Of a stretch of DNA of 60,003 nucleotides, positions 25,264 through 34,311 are shown piece after piece. The number at the start of each line of letters is the position of its first letter. Position 1 is the stretch's first letter. A program made the position numbers and the translations under genes. Source of the DNA: Phycisphaeraceae bacterium (GTDB taxonomy: Bacteria; Planctomycetota; Phycisphaerae; Phycisphaerales; UBA1924); assembly GCA_019636535.1 (NCBI GenBank), contig JAHBXK010000022.1, forward strand, positions 1-60,003, read 5' to 3'. A model generated the notes under the pieces. The model was not told where the DNA came from. It was given only the letters and a program-made list of their open reading frames with translations, and made no database searches.

Positions 25264-26616
25264 ATGGTGCAACATAGCCGGTTGGAGATTCTGGGGCAAC
25301 ACGCAGCCGGCGAGACGAACTCGGCGGACGAACCGGCCGCTCGGGCATATGCGAGCCGGGTGGTTGGACCGTGGAGTTCGGGCTCGGATCGAGAAACCGT
25401 GCGGAGCCTGTACTTCCACGTCCCCTTCTGTTTCCATAAGTGCCACTACTGCGACTTCTACTCGTTCGTGGACACACAGGACCGTCAACAGCCGTTCGTC
25501 GATCGGCTGGAGCGCGAACTGGCCGCACTCGGACGCCTTGCAGGTCATCCCACGCTTCGAACGGTGTTCGTCGGGGGAGGAACACCCAGCCTGCTGAAGG
25601 TTGACCTGTGGGAACGGCTGTTGGCTGCTCTGCGCACGCACTTCGACATGAGTGAGTTTGCGGCATCCGCCGCTGACGGCGCGGACAGGTATGCGGGTGC
25701 AGAGTTCACGGTCGAGTGCAATCCAGAGACCGTCTCCGAACCGCTCATGGCATCGCTCCGTGCGGGAGGCGTGAATCGGGTAAGCATCGGCGCTCAGTCC
25801 TTCAACCCGAGGCACCTCAAGACACTCGAACGATGGCACGATCCTGACAGCGTTCCCCGAGCCGTCGAACTCGCTCGCAGCGCGGGCATTGCACGCCAGA
25901 GCATCGATCTGATCCACGCGCTTCCCGGCCAGACCGAAGACGAGTGGGCCGAAGATCTTGATCGCGTACTGTCGCTCGGCGTCACGCACGTTTCGTGCTA
26001 CACACTGACGTACGAACCAGGCACCGCGCTCACCGCACGCATGCGTCGCGGGGAGATCGAACCCGCGGGAGAGGATCTTGAGGCGTGCCTCTACGAGGCT
26101 GCAGTCAGTCGGCTCCAGAGCGCTGGGCTGTCGCGATACGAGATCAGCAACTTTGCCGCATCGGAGTCCGACCGGAGCATGCACAATCTCGCGTATTGGC
26201 GGCAGGAACAGTGGCTCGCCGCCGGGCCGAGCGCGAGCGGACATCTTTGGCGTGGCGGCTCTATGCGCGGCGGCTCATGGCGATGGAAGAACGTTCCGCG
26301 GCTCGGGGACTACCTGTCATTGGATGACAACGGCCTGGCACCGATTGCCGAACTGGAGACACCCGACCCGGCCCGTCTGCTGCGTGAGCGCCTCATGATG
26401 GGCCTGCGGCTTGAGGAGGGCATCGATGCCCGCGATTTCCTTGCCGACACCGTTGCCATCGCGCCGGACCGTGTTGAACGACTATCGGAGGAGATCACTT
26501 CACTTCGCGATCGCGGGCTCCTTCGGAGCGATGTCCGTGGTCGTTGGACTCTGAGCGAGCGCGGCCTGCTCGTGGCGGACGACGTGGCGGCAACGCTCAT
26601 GCGCACGCTCGCGTAA
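25264..26616 (+). CDS. HemW-like radical SAM protein (coproporphyrinogen III oxidase family)
   Basis: A radical SAM protein of the HemN/HemW group. The cluster motif is CFHKCHYC (CxxxCxxC), preceded by LYFHVPF, the family start. Then come FVGGGTPSLL, ECNPETV, VSIGAQSF, QSIDLIHALPGQTEDEW and YEISNFA, all HemW landmarks. The C-terminal part (LMMGLRLEEGIDARDF) fits HemW. HemW is thought to be a heme chaperone rather than the oxidase. The start is uncertain: ATG 25264 gives 450 residues with a ~40-residue non-conserved extension; a start 54 bases earlier is also open. It converges with the pseudouridine synthase, 16 bases apart. Confidence 0.9.
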   Translation: MVQHSRLEILGQHAAGETNSADEPAARAYASRVVGPWSSGSDRETVRSLYFHVPFCFHKCHYCDFYSFVDTQDRQQPFVDRLERELAALGRLAGHPTLRTVFVGGGTPSLLKVDLWERLLAALRTHFDMSEFAASAADGADRYAGAEFTVECNPETVSEPLMASLRAGGVNRVSIGAQSFNPRHLKTLERWHDPDSVPRAVELARSAGIARQSIDLIHALPGQTEDEWAEDLDRVLSLGVTHVSCYTLTYEPGTALTARMRRGEIEPAGEDLEACLYEAAVSRLQSAGLSRYEISNFAASESDRSMHNLAYWRQEQWLAAGPSASGHLWRGGSMRGGSWRWKNVPRLGDYLSLDDNGLAPIAELETPDPARLLRERLMMGLRLEEGIDARDFLADTVAIAPDRVERLSEEITSLRDRGLLRSDVRGRWTLSERGLLVADDVAATLMRTLA

Positions 26617-26632
26617 CACCGGCACCGAGATT

Positions 26633-27424
26633 TCAAACGTCGATCTCATCCTCGCGATCGCTTGTTGGAACGAACGTTCGTGCGGGCCGGGTCAAGCCGA
26701 GATCGCGGAGCAAGCGGCGCAGATCGCCCGGCCAGTCTGTTCGGATGTCGATCTTCTCACCCGTCTCGGGATGCGTGAACGACAATCGGTGGGCGTGGAG
26801 CGCAAGACGGTGCGAAGCGGACTTAGTCCGGCGGGGACCGTAGAACTGATCGCCGAGAATCGGAAGACCGATCGCGTCGAGGTGGATGCGGATCTGGTGC
26901 AAGCGTCCCGTGACTGGACGCGCCTCGATCAGGCACGCTGACTCACCCTGACCGAGCAGCCGGTAGGCCGTGACGGCGGGCTTTCCCGACACCCGCGACG
27001 GGCGTCCGAGCCGAGGTCGGCCCGGTCGGTCCTCAGCACTCACTGGATCGTCGGCGATCGGCACCTTGATCACGCCGGACGGTCGCTTAGGCTGACCGTC
27101 GCAGACCGCCCAGTAGTACTTGCGGATCCGCCGGTTTGCAAAGTCGTCGCGGAGTTGGTCGTATGCCCGAGGCTTGAGGGCCACGACCAACAGACCCGAG
27201 GTGTCTTTGTCCAAACGATGCAGCAAGCCGAAGTCGCGTTTGGCGCCGAGGCTCTGGAGTTGACGTCCGAAACGAGCGAACAGTCCGTTGAGCAGCGTGT
27301 CGTGGGTATGACCCTTGCCGGGCTGCGTTGGCACCCGCGCGGGCTTCTCAACCACCAGCAGGTGGTCATCGGCGAAGGGAAGGCCGAAAGTCACCCGGTC
27401 GTTTGGCTCAACGGAATAGTCCAC
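26633..27424 (-). CDS. RluA-family pseudouridine synthase
   Basis: A 263-residue RNA pseudouridine synthase without an S4 domain. The active-site motif HRLDKDTSGLLVVALKPRA is at residues ~69-87. Earlier there is PADDHLLVVEKPARVP, and later RPVTGRLHQIRIHLDAIGLP and GDQFYG, all typical of the RluA/RluD group. The lack of an S4 domain and small size resemble RluA or RluC-like enzymes. It converges with the HemW gene and lies 61 bases after pgl in the same direction, so it may share its transcript. Confidence 0.9.
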   Translation of the reverse strand: MDYSVEPNDRVTFGLPFADDHLLVVEKPARVPTQPGKGHTHDTLLNGLFARFGRQLQSLGAKRDFGLLHRLDKDTSGLLVVALKPRAYDQLRDDFANRRIRKYYWAVCDGQPKRPSGVIKVPIADDPVSAEDRPGRPRLGRPSRVSGKPAVTAYRLLGQGESACLIEARPVTGRLHQIRIHLDAIGLPILGDQFYGPRRTKSASHRLALHAHRLSFTHPETGEKIDIRTDWPGDLRRLLRDLGLTRPARTFVPTSDREDEIDV

Positions 27425-27485
27425 GACAGATCAAAGGCGGGGAATCGTGAGCGGGCGAACGGCGGTCGTCACGGGTAAGTCCGAG

Positions 27486-28334
27486 TCAGTCCCGCGGGCA
27501 GGCCTCATCGTCGAGATACCAACGAAGTTCACCACCCACGGGATCGACCCCCAGGATTGGAAGGTCCGCGACACTCACTCGGGGCGACGCGAGCGCGGCC
27601 TGAACTCGTTCGATGGTGGTTCGCTTCGAGGCGCCGGTTACAAGCACAGCGATGAAGCGCGAAGCGTTGATGAGACGCAGCGTCATGGTGACACGGTCGG
27701 GCGGGGTGACGTTGGGTCCGGCGTTGACGCGGACAAGCGCCAATCCGTGGTCGTTGGACGGCCCCTCCCGCGCGTTGCGAGGCGGTCGTGGGGCGACTTC
27801 CTCTAGAAGGGCCGGGGAATTCGGGAAGAGACTGGCCGTGTGACCGTCGGAGCCCATGCCGAGCAGGACAAAGTCGAGACGATCTTGTCCACGCTCTCGC
27901 CAGCCGAGCACTTCGCGCAGCGTGCGCTGATAGGCGTCGTCCGCATTAGGCGCGGTCGCGAGCATTGGATGCACTTGCGCGCGGGGAATGCCGGCGTGAT
28001 CACCGAACACCTCGTTGATGTGCTTGAAATTGCTTCGTTCGTCGTCGAACGGTACGCGGCGCTCATCGACGATCCAGAGATGCGTGCGCCCCCACGGGAA
28101 GTCGCGATATCGCGGATCGATCATCAGCCGCTCGTAGAAAGGCATGGGCGTCGACCCGCCGGAGAGGGCCAGATGAAAGTCGCCGAATGATCGAACGCAA
28201 TTGTGCGCATGCAACATCATGTCAGCGGCGAGCGCATCGTGCAGCGAATCAACCGTCTCTCGCACGACGACCGTGCCTCGGAGCGTGGGGCGGGGTGGGC
28301 GTGGCGGATGCGCAAGCGGGAGAATGTCCGACAT
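27486..28334 (-). CDS. pgl: 6-Phosphogluconolactonase
   Basis: Hydrolyses 6-phosphogluconolactone, the second oxidative step of the pentose phosphate pathway. Family motifs: LALSGGSTPMPFYERL, WIVDERRVPFDDERSNFK and GMGSDGHTASLFPNSP. The NagB-like fold and 282-residue length agree with DevB/Pgl, with a short N-terminal addition. The start at 28334 is chosen because an upstream open stretch is shadow of the next gene. Its substrate source, zwf, lies 2.3 kb upstream on the same strand but is separated by a secreted-protein gene. Confidence 0.92.
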   Translation of the reverse strand: MSDILPLAHPPRPPRPTLRGTVVVRETVDSLHDALAADMMLHAHNCVRSFGDFHLALSGGSTPMPFYERLMIDPRYRDFPWGRTHLWIVDERRVPFDDERSNFKHINEVFGDHAGIPRAQVHPMLATAPNADDAYQRTLREVLGWRERGQDRLDFVLLGMGSDGHTASLFPNSPALLEEVAPRPPRNAREGPSNDHGLALVRVNAGPNVTPPDRVTMTLRLINASRFIAVLVTGASKRTTIERVQAALASPRVSVADLPILGVDPVGGELRWYLDDEACPRD

Positions 28335-28405
28335 TGTGGGATATTGTCGCGCGGTTGCGCACGCTAGGCAACGAACGGTCGAGCAAACCGGGCCGCTCGC
28401 ATCGC

Positions 28406-30340
28406 TCAGAAGCAGCCCGGCAACCACTGCTCCAGAAAGGCCAGAAGATCGGCGATGTCGATGACCGAATCGCCGTTCCAGTCGGCCAGAATGCCGGGGG
28501 TGGTCGTGCCAAGAGCGGGCAGCCATGACTCAAGAAACATCAACAGGTCGGCGAGATCGACGCCGTCGGATTGCGAGATGTTGGCCGGGCAGCAGGTGAT
28601 CGGATTGCTCGGCCAACCCAAGCAGAGGGAATCGGCGCCCAAGAACGTGCCCGCGCACTGCGACTCGGTCGTGATCGAGCAGTTCGCGCCGTTGCAGCAA
28701 GCGCCGACGGGATCAGAACACGTTGAGGCCTGACAGGCAGTCATCGGCCCCTGCCATGTGCCGCCGAATAGCACGCACAAGTCCTGCTGAACGATCACGC
28801 ACGAGCCGGTCGTGCTGCAGCATGCGCCGTCAGGCTGCGGGCAGGTGACCGATGCGCATGACGTGCCGACGCCCTGGAACACGCCGCCCTGCGCAGCGCA
28901 GGCGGGTTGGCTGACGTTGGCCTGGCAGGAGCCGTTGGGCAGACAGCACGCGCCCTTCGGACACGTGTTGGAGGGTCCACAGGCGATGTTGTTGCCGATG
29001 TACTCGCCGCCAAGTCCGACGCACTGGGATTGCGTGACGATCGCGCAGCCGCCGGTGGTCGTGCAGCACGCACCCGTCGGAGTGGGACAATTGACGCTCG
29101 TGCAAGCGGTGCCCGTTCCTTGATACGTTCCACCACCGGCGGTGCAGAGCGCGTTGGTGGTCACACTGCACTGGCCGTTCGTGCAGCAGGCACCCATGGG
29201 CTGCGGACAGTTGTTAGGCTCACAAACAGTGTCCTGACCCTGCCAAGAACCAGCGTTCGTCGTGCAATCGCTCTGCGTGCGTATCTGGCATGTGCCTACG
29301 GGGAAGCAGCAAGCGCCGGTTGGCGCTGCGGCGCAGCTGCTCGTGCGATACTGAACCTGTTGAAGAACATCGCGGCTCGGACGGCATCCGAACAGTCCTG
29401 TCGGCAACTCTGAAAACCGCTTGTAGTCCGAGCATGCCGTGCTGCCGCAGTTGATGCCATAGAGCCAGTTTCGCGTGAGGAACGTCGGAGTCGCCGGGTT
29501 GCTCACGCCGGCCACGGTTGTGCCCTCGGTGGCAAAGAACGCGTTGTTGCATGGCGAGAGCGTTGTGCAGGCCGTGGACCCTGGTGTGTGCGCTCGCGTC
29601 ATGTAGACCATGAGTGTGAAGCGACCGGTGCCGCTGAGGCCCTGGATGAACATGCGCTCTGTGGGATCGGGATCATCGACAAAGAACTGGACTTTGCCTG
29701 CCGACGCTGGCGCCCCTCCGAGGAGCACGTTGATGTCGTTGCATGGCTCAACACCCGTCACACGCTGCAGGGAAACATCGGGAGGCACGCCGGGCTCTGC
29801 CGTTGGGTCGCCCGAAGTGACGGAGAATGCAACGAATGACCCGGGCACTCCCGGTTCACCGTCCCACAACTCGATGCGATAGCCCATCTGGATCGGCGCA
29901 CCGATGCCGGTTGCGGGGGTGCCGACGAAGAACTCGACGAGCGTGACCTCGATCGGGAATGCTTCGTTTTCGGGTGTGCCGGGGTTGGGATCGGGCACGA
30001 TGAAACTGCTGCCAAATCCCTCGTTAACCACCATGCCGGCCTGGAGCGTGATCTCCGAGCCTTGCGTGATCGAGTTGAACATGTTGGCGACCGAGTCCTC
30101 CACGATCGGACAGCCGCGCGGATCGAAGTGGACGACGTCGCTCGTGCCCTGGCGAGGACGCCAGATGATCTGCTGGATGGGGATCTCGCCGGCAATGACC
30201 GGGATCTGTAATCGCTGCTGGCCATCGATCGCGCCAAAGGCGCTGCTCAACGCCCCGCTCACCGCTGCGAAGGCGACAGCAGCGCAAAGTCGCCATGTCG
30301 AACAACGTGCGAACATCCCTCGACCGGACTTCATGCCCAT
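28406..30340 (-). CDS. Secreted Cys-rich six-module protein with dockerin-like tail
   Basis: A 644-residue exported protein. A signal peptide spans ~1-37 (WRLCAAVAFAAVSGALSSAF). Residues ~40-335 are a beta-rich domain with an Asp-Pro rich loop (FVDDPDPTERMF). From ~342 to 583 there are six modules of 40-43 residues that start with GACC and have six cysteines spaced CC-x4-5-C-x7-8-C-x13-C-x4-5-C (last copy shorter). Two dockerin-like halves follow (SDGVDLADLLMFLESW, DWNGDSVIDIADLLAFLE), ending in LPGCF. Three disulfides per module are probable but unproved. The function is unknown. The start at 30340 has another ATG two codons on. Confidence 0.85.
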   Translation of the reverse strand: MGMKSGRGMFARCSTWRLCAAVAFAAVSGALSSAFGAIDGQQRLQIPVIAGEIPIQQIIWRPRQGTSDVVHFDPRGCPIVEDSVANMFNSITQGSEITLQAGMVVNEGFGSSFIVPDPNPGTPENEAFPIEVTLVEFFVGTPATGIGAPIQMGYRIELWDGEPGVPGSFVAFSVTSGDPTAEPGVPPDVSLQRVTGVEPCNDINVLLGGAPASAGKVQFFVDDPDPTERMFIQGLSGTGRFTLMVYMTRAHTPGSTACTTLSPCNNAFFATEGTTVAGVSNPATPTFLTRNWLYGINCGSTACSDYKRFSELPTGLFGCRPSRDVLQQVQYRTSSCAAAPTGACCFPVGTCQIRTQSDCTTNAGSWQGQDTVCEPNNCPQPMGACCTNGQCSVTTNALCTAGGGTYQGTGTACTSVNCPTPTGACCTTTGGCAIVTQSQCVGLGGEYIGNNIACGPSNTCPKGACCLPNGSCQANVSQPACAAQGGVFQGVGTSCASVTCPQPDGACCSTTGSCVIVQQDLCVLFGGTWQGPMTACQASTCSDPVGACCNGANCSITTESQCAGTFLGADSLCLGWPSNPITCCPANISQSDGVDLADLLMFLESWLPALGTTTPGILADWNGDSVIDIADLLAFLEQWLPGCF

Positions 30341-30614
30341 TTGATGCCCCGTTCTGAATCTGCTGCGCCGAAGTTGGTGCCCCACACGACCATGCGCTGC
30401 CAACCGGCTTCCATGTTCCATCGGGCGGCAATCGCATGGACGTTCAGTGTGCCTCATGATCCGTGCATAACCAACGTGACAATCGAACGTGTTTTGTTAG
30501 GTATGCTCGCCGCGCAAACAACGGTCTGACCGAGCAGGATCTGCCCCCACTTTGAGTGACATGACCGAGGGCGCGCATCGCTCGCGTCGCACACAGCGGG
30601 TCGCCTCCTGCGCC

Positions 30615-32255
30615 CTACCGAACCTCGTCGGCGTTCGGGTTGTGCCAAGCCCGGCCCTCCCGAACCAGCATCGCCTCGGATTCGGCGGGGCCCCAAGACC
30701 CGGACGGATACTCGCGGATGGCCTTGCGCAGTCGCTGGCTGCGGAGAAACGGCTCACAGATTCGCCAACTCGATTCAACTTCCTCTCGGTGCTTGTAGAG
30801 CGTCCGGTCGCCGCGCATCGCGTCGAGGATGAGCGGCCCGTACGCCTCGATCTGTTCGCCACCAAACGAACGCTGGTAGTCCAGGTCGAGTTTCGCGCTG
30901 GCCATGCGGAGCCCCGAGCCGGGGATCTTCCCCTCGATCCGGATCGAGATGCCTTCGGTCGGCGCGATGTTGATCACGATTCGGTTGGGGGGACGCCCGA
31001 TGGTGTCACCGCCGAGCACGCGGAACATGTTCGTCGGAGGCTGCTTGAACTGAACCACGACTTCCGTTAGCTTTGCGGCCATTCGCTTTCCGGAGCGAAG
31101 GTAGAACGGAACGCCGTTCCATCGCCAGTTGTCGAACATCAACCTGATCGCGGCGAACGTCTCGGTGTTTCGTGCGGGATCGACACCCGTCTCCTCGACA
31201 TAGGCCGGCTCACCGTTTGCGACACCGTAACGGCCGACCACCGCGTGCTCGTGCGCTTGATCGATCGGGATCATCGCGGCCGTGTTGAAGAGTTTGATCT
31301 TCTCCCGCATGATCGCGCTGGCGTCAAAGACCGAAGGAGGTTCGATCGCGACGAGCGCGAGCACTTGCAGCAGGTGGCTCTGAACCATGTCGCGAAGTGC
31401 GCCACCTGCGCCCGAGTCGTAGTAGTTGGCCGCGCGAGAGCCGACGCCGACCGTTTCGGCCGCGGTGACCTGCACATGGTCGACGTGCTGCCTGTTCCAG
31501 ATCGGCTCGAAGATGGCGTTTGCAAATCGCATGACCAGGATGTTCTGGACGAGTTCCTTGCCGAGATAGTGGTCGATCCGGAAGATGGCCTCCTCCTCGA
31601 AGACACGCCCCAGTGTTCGGTTCAGACTCGCGGCCGATGCCGTGTCCACGCCGAAGGGCTTCTCGATGATGATGCGCTGCCAGGCGGAGTCCGCGGGGTT
31701 GAGAGAACACCAGCGTTTGCCCTCCGTCACCAGGCCGCTGGCGCCGATAATTGTGATGATCGGCTCGTACAGGTCAGGTGAAACGGAGAGATAGAAGAGC
31801 ACGTTGGGTGAGCCTGCCCCGGCACCTCCCTTGCACATGCCGGCCCTCCTGCCGAGGTCGTTCACGGCCTCGGCGATGGCCAGAGCCGAGTCGGGCGATG
31901 CCGCGTCGGCGGCGAAGTAGTGGACTCGACGGGCGAACGACTCCCATGCCGATTGTGCTGCGGCGTTCCACCCGCCGCCGCTCGACTCGGAAGCGACCGC
32001 GGAGAACTTCTTGACACTCGGCGACAATTTCTCTCGAAAGTTCTCGTCAGACATGGGCGTCCGCGACACACCCAGCACGATGGTCTTGTCGGGCAAAGCG
32101 CCCGATCGGTGCAGATCGAACAGCGAAGGGATGAGTTTGCGGTGCGTCAGGTCGCCCGACGCGCCGAAAATCACCACCACGCACGGCTCGGCGGATGCCG
32201 ACGGTGAAGACTCGGGAACAACCGCCAGCGGCGACGCCTCATAGGCCTGATTCAT
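30615..32255 (-). CDS. zwf: Glucose-6-phosphate 1-dehydrogenase
   Basis: Oxidises glucose 6-phosphate to 6-phosphogluconolactone with NADP. The 546-residue protein has the coenzyme motif [20 protein letters not shown] near residue 28, the substrate motif IIEKPFGVD, and the catalytic [19 protein letters not shown]. Later landmarks are [19 protein letters not shown] and [20 protein letters not shown]. It is longer than E. coli Zwf by an Ala/Ser-rich start and small insertions. The ATG at 32255 is six bases from another possible start on the plus strand. Its partner pgl is in the same direction downstream, after the Cys-rich protein gene. Confidence 0.95.
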   Translation of the reverse strand: MNQAYEASPLAVVPESSPSASAEPCVVVIFGASGDLTHRKLIPSLFDLHRSGALPDKTIVLGVSRTPMSDENFREKLSPSVKKFSAVASESSGGGWNAAAQSAWESFARRVHYFAADAASPDSALAIAEAVNDLGRRAGMCKGGAGAGSPNVLFYLSVSPDLYEPIITIIGASGLVTEGKRWCSLNPADSAWQRIIIEKPFGVDTASAASLNRTLGRVFEEEAIFRIDHYLGKELVQNILVMRFANAIFEPIWNRQHVDHVQVTAAETVGVGSRAANYYDSGAGGALRDMVQSHLLQVLALVAIEPPSVFDASAIMREKIKLFNTAAMIPIDQAHEHAVVGRYGVANGEPAYVEETGVDPARNTETFAAIRLMFDNWRWNGVPFYLRSGKRMAAKLTEVVVQFKQPPTNMFRVLGGDTIGRPPNRIVINIAPTEGISIRIEGKIPGSGLRMASAKLDLDYQRSFGGEQIEAYGPLILDAMRGDRTLYKHREEVESSWRICEPFLRSQRLRKAIREYPSGSWGPAESEAMLVREGRAWHNPNADEVR

Positions 32256-32339
32256 ACGCGGATGCTACCGAATCCGAACCGATCTCGCCGACGGGATGGC
32301 GTGCGAGTCGCGGACCGTCGCGTTTCCTACCTTTTTGGC

Positions 32340-33479
32340 GTGACCCCGGAGATTGTGCGACTCATCGACGCCAACTTGAACCGCGCCGCCGAGGCTTTGC
32401 GGGTCATGGAGGATTTGGCCAGGTTTGTGACGGGTGAGGCTGGGCTGAGCGGCGAAACCAAGCGGCTCAGGCATCGGGTTCGCGGGCTGCTCACCGCGGC
32501 CGGAATTGACCCGACCAGGGCCATGGCGTGCCGCGACACGCCGGGAGACGTTGGGACGGAAATCAAGACCGAAAGCGAAGGCGTGAGGGCGAGCGCCAGG
32601 AGCATCGCCCTTGCGGCCGGCGCACGTGCCTGCGAAGCCCTGCGTGTGATTGAAGAGGCACTCAAACTGTCGACCGCCGGATCAGGCCGCTCAGACGCCA
32701 CCGATCCGTCGACCGTGTGGCGAACGGCTGAACAGATACGGTACAGCGTCTACGACCTTGCCAGTCGGTTGGTCCTGAACTTGCCCGGCTCGCGCCCAGC
32801 CCCACAGTGGCGGCTGTGCGTGCTGATTTCACCGATGGACTGCGCGATTGAATGGCATGACACCGCCCGACGGTCGATCGAAGGGGGTGCCGATTGCCTT
32901 CAACTGAGGGCAAAGGACCTCTCGGATTCTGACCTGCTCCGCGCGGCGGAGACACTCCGGCTCATCACGCGAGATGAGGGAGTCGCATTGATTGTGAACG
33001 ATCGGCCCGATGTCGCCCTGCTCTGCGGCGCGGACGGAGTCCACGTCGGGCAGTCCGACCTCTCTGTCGAACAGGTCCGACGCCTTGCCGGAGAGAGTCT
33101 GATCGTCGGTGCTTCGACGCACAACATGGGTGAAGCACTCGCCGCGGTCAAGAGCGGCGCCGACGTCTGCGGAGTCGGTGCAATGTTCGCCTCCGCGACG
33201 AAGGAACGCTCACCCTCCGGACTGACCTACCTGCGCAACTACCTCGCCGACGACCGCACCGCCCGCGTGCCGCACCTGGCCATCGGCGGCATCACACCGG
33301 ACAACATCGGAGAGCTGATCGAAGCGGGTTGCCGCGGGGTGGCCGTGTCGTCGGCCGTCTGCAGGAGCGAGCAGCCCGAACGGGTGTGTCGCAGCCTCCG
33401 CAGATCTCTCGATGCCGCGGCGATTGACTCCCCGACGCTTGCGTCAACAACGACGAGTAGGTCGAGCGCTGGGACTTAG
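32340..33479 (+). CDS. thiE: Thiamine-phosphate synthase with N-terminal helical domain
   Basis: Joins hydroxymethylpyrimidine diphosphate and thiazole phosphate to give thiamine phosphate. The C-terminal ~200 residues are a ThiE barrel: GADCLQLRAKDLSDSDLL, LIVNDRPDVALLCGADGVHV, GQSDLSVEQVRRL, IVGASTHN and LAIGGITPDNI. The N-terminal ~150 residues are the ThiE-associated helical domain (LIDANLNRAAEALRVMEDLA), also found in other planctomycete ThiE. GTG 32340 gives 379 residues and leaves room for a promoter; ATG 32262 would leave six bases to zwf. Its stop codon overlaps the convergent stop at 33476. Confidence 0.93.
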   Translation: MTPEIVRLIDANLNRAAEALRVMEDLARFVTGEAGLSGETKRLRHRVRGLLTAAGIDPTRAMACRDTPGDVGTEIKTESEGVRASARSIALAAGARACEALRVIEEALKLSTAGSGRSDATDPSTVWRTAEQIRYSVYDLASRLVLNLPGSRPAPQWRLCVLISPMDCAIEWHDTARRSIEGGADCLQLRAKDLSDSDLLRAAETLRLITRDEGVALIVNDRPDVALLCGADGVHVGQSDLSVEQVRRLAGESLIVGASTHNMGEALAAVKSGADVCGVGAMFASATKERSPSGLTYLRNYLADDRTARVPHLAIGGITPDNIGELIEAGCRGVAVSSAVCRSEQPERVCRSLRRSLDAAAIDSPTLASTTTSRSSAGT

Positions 33480-34132
33480 TTCGTCGTGGCAACAGCCATG
33501 TCAGCAAGCAGACACGCGCTCAGTGGGTGTGATTCCACGTCTCGCGTGCCTTCGGAGGCATCGAGAGCCCACCACGACTCCGTGCTGGCTGCGCTTGCAG
33601 CAACCCAGACAAAGTGCGCAGCGGTCGACGACAGGATCGCTCTCGCGCTGATCAGATGATCGGTCGAGGTTGAGTCCGACACTTCCGTCCCGATGTGATC
33701 GCAAGCGCCAACGACCGACGACGGCATGCTGAAGTCATAGATGTCGCCGTCCGTCAGACCGTCCCCGGAACCGTCGTCGAGCCAGGAGAGGTCCGGCACA
33801 CGAATTCGCTTCTCTTCATCGCGAATCGGGGTCTGGTCGAGCACCACCATTTCGACCACCGGTCCTTCTGCATCCACCTCATCGACTTCCAACTTCTCGA
33901 CCCACTGCTCCTTCCAAGGCCCGGCGTCGCCGTCTCCGGAGAGCGTGTGCAGGTCATCACCGAGCGCCTCAAGGAACGCCAGATCGATCGGCCGCGAGAA
34001 GTCAACTTCGGGCACAGGAGGCAGGTCGCTCACAAGGCCGGAACCATCGAGGAACGTCCGGGACTCGAGCACTTCCACCGCAAGTCCGCCCGAGATCCGA
34101 GATCGCTTCGTGTGCTTCAGTCTCTGTCGCAT
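33476..34132 (-). CDS. Small LE-S-R motif protein of unknown function
   Basis: A 218-residue protein without known domains. The basic start (RQRLKHTKRSRISGG) is followed by AVEVLESRTFLDGSGL, which resembles the LEPR/LESR boundary motif seen near the N-terminus of many very large planctomycete surface proteins; here the protein is short. The middle is acidic (EKLEVDEVDAEGP, GDGLTDGDIYDF), and the end is an Ala/Ser-rich region. An export signal is possible but not convincing. GGAGGAG lies ~11 bases before the ATG at 34132. Its stop overlaps that of thiE on the opposite strand. Confidence 0.6.
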   Translation of the reverse strand: MRQRLKHTKRSRISGGLAVEVLESRTFLDGSGLVSDLPPVPEVDFSRPIDLAFLEALGDDLHTLSGDGDAGPWKEQWVEKLEVDEVDAEGPVVEMVVLDQTPIRDEEKRIRVPDLSWLDDGSGDGLTDGDIYDFSMPSSVVGACDHIGTEVSDSTSTDHLISARAILSSTAAHFVWVAASAASTESWWALDASEGTRDVESHPLSACLLADMAVATTN

Positions 34133-34311
34133 CTTGAGTTTCTCTCCTCCGCTCGGCCGCATCGCGTTTGGCCTGGGCTGAAGCATGCCACGAGGGAACA
34201 CGAAGTACAGGGAGACATTGTCCACGAAACCGCTACCTGTGCCGGCTGTAACGATCACTCCGCTCAGGCACGGTCCGGGGCCGCCGGCGCGTGGTCCGAG
34301 TACGCTTAGGC

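Noticed and set aside
32262..32340. Upstream ATG for thiE
   Set aside because: It would leave six bases to the divergent zwf start and adds a basic non-conserved extension; GTG 32340 fits the usual ThiE N-terminus.
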